Assembly: GCA_946533615.1 (NCBI GenBank)
Contig: CAMNBY010000329.1
Span: forward strand, 1-9,048
Source: an uncultured Clostridia bacterium
Lineage (GTDB): Bacteria; Bacillota; Clostridia; Oscillospirales; Ruminococcaceae
DNA: 9,048 nt
Direction of reading: 5' to 3'
The position numbers and the translations under genes were made by a program. This document shows, in pieces, positions 1 through 5,672 of the stretch (the stretch's first letter is position 1; every line of letters begins with the position of its first letter). The notes below the pieces were generated by a model, which worked only from the letters and a program-made list of their open reading frames with translations, was not told the DNA's origin and did not search any database.

Positions 1-7
1 GGGGGGT

Positions 8-97
8 TCGCCGACTGCGGTCGGCGACCAAGGACTCTGTCCTTGGATCCTGCCAAGGGGCTAAGGCCGCCCCTTGGATTCCGGCCAATTTGTGGCC
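8..97. repeat. Cluster of four consecutive hairpins
   Basis: Four inverted repeats lie almost end to end. Stem 8-15/20-27 (TCGCCGAC with GTCGGCGA) has a 4-base loop. Stem 28-35/39-46 (CCAAGGAC with GTCCTTGG) has a 3-base loop. Stem 53-61/69-77 (CCAAGGGGC with GCCCCTTGG) has a 7-base loop. Stem 83-87/93-97 (GGCCA with TGGCC) has a 5-base loop. Stems two and three share the CCAAGG/CCTTGG core and are followed by GGATCC and GGATTCC, so they look like diverged copies of one unit. No T-run follows, so this is not a simple terminator. Similar hairpin strings are common between genes in gut clostridia (from memory of such genomes). The function is unknown. Confidence 0.8.
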
Positions 98-114
98 AGC
101 GAGGTTTCGGCTAA

Positions 115-204
115 GCCTTGTTAGGGCGGTTTCCTTTTGCTCGACCCTTGCTCGGGCGTTATCCTCTTGCTCAACCCTTGTTGGGGCGGTTTCCTCCTTC
201 TCTA
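115..204. repeat. Three tandem copies of a 30-base repeat
   Basis: Copies at 115-144, 145-174 and 175-204 share the pattern CCTTG-TNGGGCGGTTTCCT-CTC. By my count copies one and three agree at 24 of 30 positions, and copies one and two at 23 of 30. Because 30 is a multiple of three, the repeat stays open in one forward frame and gives a short Ser/Leu/Ala-rich ORF (90-275). That ORF has no ribosome site and no family resemblance, so I treat the repeat as non-coding. From 205 to 290 I see nothing else except a weak TGATC/GATCA pair near 273-287. Confidence 0.65.
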
Positions 205-294
205 TCCTGCTGACCCCCACCGTATCGCGAGGACTACCCGGCACATTTCGCTGTTGTGAACGAGCTTGCGAGTGATCTCGCGGATCAAAAAAAC

Positions 295-323
295 TTGACT
301 TTTGGGGGAGGGTGTGGTATAGT
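295..323 (+). promoter_or_regulatory. Promoter of the HhH protein / rsuA operon
   Basis: TTGACT at 295-300 and TATAGT at 318-323 are separated by exactly 17 bases, close to the sigma-A consensus. The predicted transcript would begin near 330, about 40 bases before the ATG at 370. A small stem AGGG-TTTT-CCCT (331-342) would sit at the very 5' end of the RNA. No terminator is visible between the two downstream genes, so both are probably read from here. Confidence 0.8.
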
Positions 324-369
324 GGGGGTGAGGGTTTTCCCTAATTTTTGACGAAAGTGAGAGATCGCT

Positions 370-1233
370 ATGGGCGAGAAGGGCAAGGCAGATGTCAAGA
401 GCGAAACTGCCAAGGCTTCTTTGCGGCAGCGGCCTCTTTTATTTATGCTTCCTGTGGCGGCAGTTGCCTTGATGATGGGCGCTGCCATGTTTTTTTATTC
501 CCGCTCCGAGGGCTCGGGCATCACCATCACGCCCTCGTCTTCGGACGGCAGCTCCGTTTCTGCCTCGGCAAGCGCTCCGAAGGCCGCAGCACCTACGGTG
601 ACGGTCAGATCATCAAAAACCGAAGCCGCCCCCGCCGCTGTGACCTACAGCTTTCCAGCCGACATCAACAAAGCCCACGAGGAGCAGATCCTTGCCTGCC
701 CCAGGCTTAACAAAAAGGCCGCCGAAAGCCTGCTGCGCTACCGCGAGAAAGTCGGCACCATACACGACCTCAGCGAGCTGCTCGACATCAGCGGCATCGG
801 CGAAAAGACACTCGCCGTCATCGCCGAGAGCTTCTTTGTTTCGGAGGAGGACTTCGTCCCGAAGACCACAACGGCCGCCCAAACAGCACCTCCGCCCGTG
901 ACCACGAAGCGCACAGCAACAACACGAAAGACTACCAAGGCGACCACAGCTCCCGCGCCCGAAGAGCCCGAGCCTGCCGAGACCACCGAGACCACAGTAA
1001 CTACCGCCGCTCCCGAGCGGAGACCGGTTAACATCAATCTTGCAAGCGCCGAGGAGATCGCCGAGGCGCTGCTGATAACCCCCGAGCAGGCCGACAAGAT
1101 AGTCGAGATGCGCGAGAAGATACACGGCTACCGCTCTCCGAACGAGCTCTGCCTTATCGACGGCTTCTCGACCAAGTTCGTGCTCGAGATCAGGGACTAC
1201 GCCCTCGTGGATATGCCCGAGGAAGGCTCTTAA
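370..1233 (+). CDS. Membrane-anchored protein with two ComEA-like helix-hairpin-helix regions
   Basis: The 287-residue product has a short basic N-terminus, one hydrophobic segment (about 23-43) and a long outer part. It is therefore probably a membrane-anchored protein facing outward. Residues 45-92 are Ser/Ala-rich. Residues 95-157 match a ComEA-type HhH region, with 'DINKA', an 'LLRYREKVG' helix and the hairpin SGIGEKTL at 141-148. A Thr/Pro/Lys linker (165-217) follows, then a second HhH-like region (219-280) starting PVNINLAS. In the second copy the glycine hairpins are changed (LLITPEQA and DGFSTKF where GIG-type turns are expected). ComEA proteins bind incoming DNA during transformation, but the usual ComEA also carries an SLBB domain, which I do not see, so a role in DNA uptake is inference only. 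The ATG at 370 is preceded by a weak ribosome site (AAAGTGAGAG, 354-363). The alternative ATG at 445 would remove the basic N-terminal tail. rsuA follows 16 bases after the stop. Confidence 0.8.
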   Translation: MGEKGKADVKSETAKASLRQRPLLFMLPVAAVALMMGAAMFFYSRSEGSGITITPSSSDGSSVSASASAPKAAAPTVTVRSSKTEAAPAAVTYSFPADINKAHEEQILACPRLNKKAAESLLRYREKVGTIHDLSELLDISGIGEKTLAVIAESFFVSEEDFVPKTTTAAQTAPPPVTTKRTATTRKTTKATTAPAPEEPEPAETTETTVTTAAPERRPVNINLASAEEIAEALLITPEQADKIVEMREKIHGYRSPNELCLIDGFSTKFVLEIRDYALVDMPEEGS

Positions 1234-1249
1234 AGGAAGGAAGGCAGCC

Positions 1250-1960
1250 ATGAGGCTCGACAGATACATCGCATCACAGCGGACAGATCTTTCCCGAAGC
1301 GACGTCAAGGCGCTCGTCCGTCGGGGAAAGGTCACGGTGAACGGCGCAGCTGCGGCCCGTGCCGATATTCAGGTAAAAGAAGGCAGCGACACCGTCTGTG
1401 TCTCGGGCGAGGAGATAACCTACCGCGAGCACGTTTACATAATGCTGAACAAGCCTGCGGGGGTGGTCTGCGCGACCCGCGACGGGCTTTCAAAAACGGT
1501 GCTTGAGCTTGTGCCTGCTGAGCTTCGGCGCGAGGGTCTGTTCCCTGCGGGCAGGCTCGACAAGGACACCGAGGGCTTTGTGCTGCTGACCGACGACGGC
1601 GCCCTTGCACACCGTATGCTCTCGCCCGTGAGCCATGTTCCCAAGAAATATCTGGTAAAGCTGGAAAAGCCGTGCCAAAGCGAAACGATCGGTATTTTTG
1701 CAGCGGGCGTCACGATCGACGGCGGCGAGGTCTGTCTGCCTGCCGAGCTCGAGATCTCCCCCGATCCCTGCGTCGTCACCCTGACTCTGCACGAGGGGAA
1801 GTTCCATCAGGTAAAAAGAATGTTCATTTCGCAGGACAACAAGGTGTTGTATCTTAAACGTATAAGTATCGGAAATATGGTGCTTGACGAAAATTTAGAG
1901 CCCGGAAAATGTTTGGAGATTTTGCACAAAGATGTTGAAAAACTTTTGGCGCATAGCTGA
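1250..1960 (+). CDS. rsuA: 16S rRNA pseudouridine synthase, RsuA family
   Basis: The 236-residue product is the usual length for RsuA/RluB/RluE-family enzymes, which convert uridine to pseudouridine in rRNA. An S4 RNA-binding domain covers about 1-47 (MRLDRYIASQ...VRRGKVTVNG). The catalytic domain begins at 'YIMLNKPAGVVCAT' (63-76). The conserved motif GRLDKDTEGF (101-110) holds the catalytic aspartate, D104, followed by LLTDDG. The C-terminal motif EGKFHQVKRMF (182-192) is the RsuA form; RluB-type enzymes have a different pattern here. This points to position 516 of 16S rRNA (E. coli numbering), but the exact target is inferred from family. The ATG follows a strong ribosome site (AGGAAGGAAGG, 1234-1244) just after the preceding stop, so co-transcription with the HhH gene is likely. 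The last 110 bases or so are clearly more AT-rich than the rest of the gene. I see no terminator after it. Confidence 0.9.
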   Translation: MRLDRYIASQRTDLSRSDVKALVRRGKVTVNGAAAARADIQVKEGSDTVCVSGEEITYREHVYIMLNKPAGVVCATRDGLSKTVLELVPAELRREGLFPAGRLDKDTEGFVLLTDDGALAHRMLSPVSHVPKKYLVKLEKPCQSETIGIFAAGVTIDGGEVCLPAELEISPDPCVVTLTLHEGKFHQVKRMFISQDNKVLYLKRISIGNMVLDENLEPGKCLEILHKDVEKLLAHS

Positions 1961-2044
1961 TTTGACTGGTAAATTTTGGTAACACCTGTGATTTTTTCGT
2001 CAATATTTATAAAGAGATGCCATAAAGTTTAGTCAAAAAAACTC

Positions 2045-2119
2045 TTGTATATATATGAAAAATTTGTTATGATAGGTGTATAGCTAATATGGAAAATTAG
2101 TAAATCTTTTATTAGGAGG
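2045..2119 (+). promoter_or_regulatory. Promoter and ribosome site of ugpC/msmK
   Basis: TTGTAT (2045-2050) and TATGAT (2068-2073) are 17 bases apart, inside an AT-rich spacer (1961-2128). The leader would be about 50 bases long and contains a weak stem, CTAAT (2084-2088) with ATTAG (2096-2100). A perfect AGGAGG lies at 2114-2119, nine bases before the ATG at 2129. I looked for a catabolite-response (cre) operator and did not find a convincing one. An inverted pair AACACCT (1980-1986) / AGGTGT (2074-2079) spans the promoter and could be chance. Confidence 0.75.
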
Positions 2120-2128
2120 TTCTTATAA

Positions 2129-3271
2129 ATGGCAAGTGTATCATTAAGAGAAATTTATAAGAAGTATGCAGGCGGCGTTATCGCAGTATCCGACTTCAAC
2201 ATCGAGATCAAGGACAAGGAATTCATCATTCTGGTAGGTCCTTCCGGATGCGGCAAGTCCACCACTCTGCGTATGATAGCCGGACTCGAAGAGATCAGCG
2301 AAGGTGAGCTGTACATCGGTGACCGTCTGGTAAACGATATCGCACCTAAGGACAGAGATATCGCGATGGTTTTCCAGAACTACGCTCTGTATCCTCACAT
2401 GACCGTTTTCGAGAACATGGCATTCGGCCTGAAGCTCCGCAAGGTGCCCAAGGACGAGATCGCCCGCAAGGTTGAAGAAGCTGCAAGGATCCTTGACATC
2501 GCTCATCTGCTCGACAGAAAGCCGAAGGCTCTCTCCGGTGGTCAGAGACAGCGTGTTGCTCTGGGTCGTGCGATCGTTCGTGAGCCTCAGGTATTCCTGC
2601 TCGACGAGCCTCTTTCCAACCTCGATGCAAAGCTTCGTGCTCAGATGAGAACTGAGATCTCCAAGCTCCACAAGAAGCTCGGTACTACATTCATCTATGT
2701 TACACATGACCAGACAGAGGCTATGACCATGGGTGATAGGATCGTTGTTATGAAGGATGGCTACATCCAGCAGATCGACACTCCTACAAACCTCTACAAC
2801 AGCCCTGTAAACCAGTTCGTTGCGGGATTCATCGGTTCTCCCCAGATGAACTTCATCGACGCCAAGCTGCTCAAGGCTAACGGCAAGTATATCGTTGAGT
2901 TCGGTTCCGAGGACACCAAGACCTCCAAGGGTGTTAAGTACACTGTTGAGGTTCCTGATTCCAAGGTTGACGAAGAGCTTCTCGATCCGCTGGTTGACCA
3001 GGAAGTTGTTCTCGGCGTTCGTCCCGAGAGCCTGCATGACGAAGAGATGTTCATTTCCTCTGCTACAACAGGCGTTGTAAACGCTACTGTTGAAGTTACG
3101 GAAATGATGGGTGCAGAGACCTATCTGTATCTCACCTGCGAGGGCATTCCGCTCACCGCAAGAGTTTCTCCGAGATCCACTGCTCGTCCTCAGGACGAGA
3201 TCAAGATCGCTATCGACCCCAACAGGATCCATCTGTTCGACAAGGACACCGAGAAGACTGTTATCAACTGA
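2129..3271 (+). CDS. ugpC: Carbohydrate ABC transporter ATPase, UgpC/MsmK/MalK family
   Basis: This is the cytoplasmic ATPase that powers ABC importers for sugars and related solutes. The 380-residue product is full length for the family. The nucleotide-binding domain has Walker A GPSGCGKST (37-45), Q-loop Q83, signature LSGGQ (135-139), Walker B VFLLDE (155-160), D-loop SNLD (163-166) and switch H193 in YVTHDQTEAMT. The C-terminal TOBE/regulatory domain starts near 235 and includes GVRPE (296-300) and the closing HLFD (368-371). No permease or binding-protein gene lies beside it, and it has its own promoter and terminator. That is the arrangement of MsmK/MsmX-type shared ATPases that serve several sugar importers (family knowledge; use here is inferred). 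Codons favour GTT, GCT and CGT more than the neighbours do, which fits high expression. The name ugpC follows common annotation; the substrate cannot be told from sequence. Confidence 0.93.
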   Translation: MASVSLREIYKKYAGGVIAVSDFNIEIKDKEFIILVGPSGCGKSTTLRMIAGLEEISEGELYIGDRLVNDIAPKDRDIAMVFQNYALYPHMTVFENMAFGLKLRKVPKDEIARKVEEAARILDIAHLLDRKPKALSGGQRQRVALGRAIVREPQVFLLDEPLSNLDAKLRAQMRTEISKLHKKLGTTFIYVTHDQTEAMTMGDRIVVMKDGYIQQIDTPTNLYNSPVNQFVAGFIGSPQMNFIDAKLLKANGKYIVEFGSEDTKTSKGVKYTVEVPDSKVDEELLDPLVDQEVVLGVRPESLHDEEMFISSATTGVVNATVEVTEMMGAETYLYLTCEGIPLTARVSPRSTARPQDEIKIAIDPNRIHLFDKDTEKTVIN

Positions 3272-3291
3272 TAGCCTGAAACATGAAAATC

Positions 3292-3322
3292 AGCCCTTCC
3301 ATTTCCGGAAGGGCTTTTTTTT
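3292..3322 (+). terminator. Intrinsic terminator of ugpC
   Basis: A perfect 9-bp stem, AGCCCTTCC (3292-3300) with GGAAGGGCT (3307-3315), has a 6-base loop and runs directly into eight T residues (3315-3322). It lies about 20 bases after the ugpC stop. The T-run is also the left edge of repeat copy A. Confidence 0.92.
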
Positions 3323-3453
3323 AATTCACCCACCAATGTTTCAATTCATCGCTTGGCCTAAGTCTCAGCGCCGCCCTCTAAGGGCGGTGGGAGCCTTTGT
3401 GGATGAGGCGGCGGTGCAGCCGTTAGGGGGGCTTGTTCCGGGTGGAACGTTAA
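3315..3453. repeat. Modular intergenic repeat, copy A
   Basis: Copy A has three parts. The left part is a T-run, AATTCACCCACC and CGCTTGG, followed by the stem CCGCCCT (3371-3377) / AGGGCGG (3381-3387) with a 3-base loop. The middle and right part, CTTTGTGGATGAGGCGG through GCAGCCG (3395-3422), agrees with copy D (8029-8056) at 25 of 28 positions by my count. The tail TTGTTCC...GGAACGTTAA (3433-3453) contains a GTTCC/GGAAC hairpin and is shared with copy C. The stretch is non-coding: the forward frame open across it (3111-3650) starts inside ugpC and has no family resemblance. Confidence 0.75.
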
Positions 3454-3486
3454 AGATCGTGTTATGTTTATTTCGCTCCCGGATAA

Positions 3487-3563
3487 TTTTTTTTAATTCA
3501 CCCACCAATGTCTCACTTCTGCGCTTGGCGGAAGTCTCAGCGCCGCCCTCTAAGGGCGGTGGG
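3487..3563. repeat. Modular intergenic repeat, copy B (left part only)
   Basis: This copy matches 3315-3391 of copy A over the same 77-base length, with about 71 identical positions by my count. It ends at GGTGGG and lacks the right part and the tail. Its stem CCGCCCT (3543-3549) / AGGGCGG (3553-3559) is followed after four bases by TTTTTT (3564-3569), so on the plus strand it also resembles an intrinsic terminator. Confidence 0.75.
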
Positions 3564-3702
3564 TTTTTTAATTCCCCTACCAGCTTTCAATCGAGCGCTT
3601 GGCGGAGCTTTGCGAGGCCTCCCCGGAGGGGAGGAGGTCTCGTTTTGTGAATGAGGCGGCGTCCTTTCCGTTGGGGGTACCTTGTTCCGAGTGGAACGTT
3701 AA
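3564..3702. repeat. Modular intergenic repeat, copy C
   Basis: Copy C starts exactly where copy B ends. Its left part, AATTCCCCTACCAGCT through CGCTTGG (3570-3602), agrees with copy D (7911-7943) at 31 of 33 positions. The core is a different hairpin, CCTCCCC (3618-3624) / GGGGAGG (3628-3634), with an outer CGAG/CTCG pair (3613-3616, 3639-3642). The right part TTTTGTGAATGAGGCGG (3643-3659) and the tail TTGTTCC...GGAACGTTAA (3682-3702) match copies D and A respectively. From 3703 to the ribosome site of the next gene at 3780 I see no repeat and no convincing promoter. Confidence 0.75.
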
Positions 3703-3789
3703 GGCTTGAGCTGTTTTATCGCGCTTCATCAACGGGTGAAGGCGATCTTGCATTTTATTGTTTTTTGTTTTTTCTTTATGGAGGTATGT

Positions 3790-5046
3790 ATGGCTATCAA
3801 ACGTTTTCTTGCTTTGGCGGCTGCCATTGCGCTTTCTTCCTTTGTTCTTTCGTCCTGCGGCGGCAGCGACAGCTCGGCTGCCGGCTCCTCTGCTGCTCCT
3901 GCGGCGGTTTCCGAGGCTTCTTCAGGCTCCGAGCCCGAAAAGCTTCCCGAGACCGACGAGGAATGGCACTCGGCGATGCTTTCAAAGTCTCTTGTGACCC
4001 TTGGCGCGACCGCCCCGATACAGCAGAAGATCGCCAAGGCGCAGGCTGGCGAGGAGGTCACCGTGGCTTATCTCGGCGGCTCGATAACCGAGGGCATTTC
4101 CGCAGGCGATAGCCGCTGCTACGCCCGTCTGAGCTACGAATACTTTGCCGAAAAGTTCGGCACGGGCGACAACGTAAAGTACGTAAATGCGGGACTCAGC
4201 GGAACGCCGTCAATCCTCGGCAACCTGCGCTTACAGCGCGATGTGCTCGATCACGAGCCTGATATTTGCTTCATCGAGTTTGCGGTGAACGACGGCACTG
4301 ACGCTGACTATCAGGCGGCTTATGAATCTATCGTCCGCACTCTGCTTGAGAAGGACGTGGCGGTGGTGCTGCTGTTTTCGGTAACGGCCGACGACTACTC
4401 GGCGCAGGACTACATGAAGCAGATCGGCACGGCCTATCAGCTCCCGATGATCTCCTACTGTGATGCGCTGCGCTTTATGTTCGAGAACAACAGAATGACC
4501 TGGAAGGATTTTTCAAACGACAAGAGCCACCCGAATGTCAACGGCCACGCGCTCGTTGCCGAGATGGTGGAGCATTATTTTGACGAGGCTGCGGCGGCCG
4601 AAAGCGTTGAGGCTCCTGCGATGCCTGCCCAGCTGAACTCGATGTGTGATGTCGGCATCACGCTGCTCGAGAACGATGCGATAACTCCCGAGAGCACAGG
4701 CAGCTGGACCGAGGGCTCGACGGTGGCAAGCTTCACCAAGGGCTGGACCTACGACCCCGAGGGAGGCAACGAGCCGCTGGTCTTTAAGTTCAAGGGCAAG
4801 TTCGGCTATCTGGTATACAAGGAGGTCGGCAGCGGCGACTTCGGCACGCTTCACGTCAAGGTGAGCTGTGACGGCGAGGTCTACGACGAAAAAGACATCA
4901 AGACCGTGACCAGCGGCGGCTGGGGCAATCCTCAGGTAAGCCTGCTGGCGTTACAGGTCGAGGAAAAGGAATACGAGGTCGAGATCACAATGGCCGCAGG
5001 CAGCGAAGAGATGCAAGGCGAGATACTCGCAATCGCGCACAGCTGA
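3790..5046 (+). CDS. SGNH/GDSL-family hydrolase lipoprotein with C-terminal beta-rich domain
   Basis: A probable secreted, lipid-anchored esterase or deacetylase of 418 residues. The N-terminus is a lipoprotein signal, basic KR then a hydrophobic run, with lipobox LSSC and the lipidated Cys at 23. A Ser/Ala-rich tether follows (24-50). The SGNH domain (about 88-265) shows block I GGSITEG with nucleophile S98, block II NAGLSG with G135, block III FAVND with N167, and block V DKSHPN with D244 and H247, so the active site looks complete. Residues about 285-418 form a second, probably beta-sandwich domain (GWTYDPEGG..., FKFKGKFGYL...) of a type often attached to such esterases. The substrate is unknown; acetyl groups on plant polysaccharide are a reasonable guess for this kind of organism. 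The start at 3790 has GGAGG (3780-3784) five bases upstream and begins the signal peptide correctly. In-frame starts at 3706 and 3778 would put extra residues before it. There is no dockerin. No clear promoter or terminator flanks it. Confidence 0.88.
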   Translation: MAIKRFLALAAAIALSSFVLSSCGGSDSSAAGSSAAPAAVSEASSGSEPEKLPETDEEWHSAMLSKSLVTLGATAPIQQKIAKAQAGEEVTVAYLGGSITEGISAGDSRCYARLSYEYFAEKFGTGDNVKYVNAGLSGTPSILGNLRLQRDVLDHEPDICFIEFAVNDGTDADYQAAYESIVRTLLEKDVAVVLLFSVTADDYSAQDYMKQIGTAYQLPMISYCDALRFMFENNRMTWKDFSNDKSHPNVNGHALVAEMVEHYFDEAAAAESVEAPAMPAQLNSMCDVGITLLENDAITPESTGSWTEGSTVASFTKGWTYDPEGGNEPLVFKFKGKFGYLVYKEVGSGDFGTLHVKVSCDGEVYDEKDIKTVTSGGWGNPQVSLLALQVEEKEYEVEITMAAGSEEMQGEILAIAHS

Positions 5047-5093
5047 GCTATTGTGCAATATGTACAAATATGGTGCAGGTTTCTTTCTGACTA

Positions 5094-5156
5094 TAGACAA
5101 ATCAAAATAAATATGTTATAATAGTATCAATGAGCGGCGTGGGCTTCGGCCTTCGC
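5094..5156 (+). promoter_or_regulatory. Promoter and UUCG hairpin leader of the NUDIX gene
   Basis: TAGACA (5094-5099) and TATAAT (5117-5122) are 17 bases apart, and TG at 5114-5115 adds an extended -10. The leader then folds into a hairpin: GCG (5137-5139) with CGC (5154-5156), and GGGC (5141-5144) with GCCT (5149-5152), capped by TTCG in the stable C(UUCG)G form. No T-run follows, so it is not a terminator. It may stabilise the mRNA or be incidental. Confidence 0.8.
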
Positions 5157-5181
5157 AGAAACTAACGAAAGGAACCTTACA

Positions 5182-5586
5182 ATGCTGCATGAAAAATCCT
5201 GTGGCGCGATCGTGTACAGAAAGTATCACGGCAACACGGAGATATTGCTGATAAAGCATATCAACAGCGGTCACTGGTCTTTTCCCAAGGGGCACGTTGA
5301 GGGCGACGAGACCGAGGTAGAGACAGCCAAGCGCGAGATCATGGAGGAAACGGGCATCGACGTAAATCTTGACCCCACCTTCCGCGAGATCGTGTCCTAC
5401 TCTCCCCGCAAGGACACTCAAAAGATCGTCGTTTACTTCATAGCCAAGGCAAAGAACACGGATTTTGTTCCCCAGGAGGACGAGATCTCCGAGATCAAGT
5501 GGGTTGAGATCGACAGGGCAGGCCAGGTGCTTGCCTACGAAAACGACCGCAGCATCGTGAACAAAGCCAAAAAATTCATCATCTGA
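5182..5586 (+). CDS. NUDIX hydrolase (Ap4A hydrolase-like)
   Basis: A 134-residue single-domain cytoplasmic hydrolase that cleaves nucleoside diphosphate-linked compounds using Mg2+. The complete Nudix box GX5EX7REUXEEXGU runs from G37 to I59, with E43, R51, E52, E55, E56 and G58 in place. The N-terminus (KSCGAIVYRK...EILLIKH...HWSFPKGHVE) resembles the asymmetrical bis(5'-nucleosyl)-tetraphosphatase group. Ap4A is a side product of aminoacyl-tRNA synthetases, and the convergent neighbour is aspS, but convergent placement is weak evidence of a link. The ATG is preceded by AAAGGAA (5168-5174) with a 7-base gap. The gene has its own promoter and ends at a terminator just after the stop. A MutT-like or dinucleoside polyphosphate substrate cannot be separated by sequence alone. 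Confidence 0.88.
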   Translation: MLHEKSCGAIVYRKYHGNTEILLIKHINSGHWSFPKGHVEGDETEVETAKREIMEETGIDVNLDPTFREIVSYSPRKDTQKIVVYFIAKAKNTDFVPQEDEISEIKWVEIDRAGQVLAYENDRSIVNKAKKFII

Positions 5587-5590
5587 AAAA

Positions 5591-5625
5591 AGAAAGACCA
5601 CCTGTGCGGGTGGTCTTTCTTTTTG
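5591..5625. terminator. Bidirectional terminator between the NUDIX gene and aspS
   Basis: A perfect 12-bp stem, AGAAAGACCACC (5591-5602) with GGTGGTCTTTCT (5609-5620), has a 6-base loop. It is followed on the plus strand by a T-rich run, and on the minus strand the A-run at 5586-5590 supplies T residues. It sits between two convergent genes, about 50 bases beyond the aspS stop, so it can end both transcripts. Confidence 0.9.
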
Positions 5626-5672
5626 CCTGCTTCCCCGCCGCAAACAGCGGCAGAGCATATCGGAGAGAGGTA

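Noticed and set aside
90..275. Short Ser/Leu/Ala-rich open frame over the 30-base repeats
   Set aside because: The repeat length is a multiple of three, which keeps the frame open; there is no ribosome site and no known domain.
613..1335. Minus-strand Gly/Cys/Leu-rich open frame of 240 codons
   Set aside because: It is the reverse of the Thr/Pro-rich linker and HhH coding sequence; its composition is an artefact of that repeat-like DNA.
1961..2044. Possible riboswitch or cre operator upstream of ugpC
   Set aside because: The sequence lies mostly upstream of the predicted promoter, no strong stems were seen, and no close match to a cre palindrome was found.
2144..3232. Minus-strand open frame of 362 codons antisense to ugpC
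   Set aside because: It lies wholly inside ugpC, whose Walker and signature motifs are unambiguous; the reverse frame has no family resemblance.
3111..3650. Plus-strand open frame from inside ugpC across repeat copies A to C
   Set aside because: It starts inside ugpC in another frame, crosses the ugpC terminator and translates repeat DNA; there is no ribosome site.
3323..3702. Possible CRISPR array
   Set aside because: The repeats are long, modular and of differing structure, with no regular short repeat and spacer pattern and no cas genes nearby.
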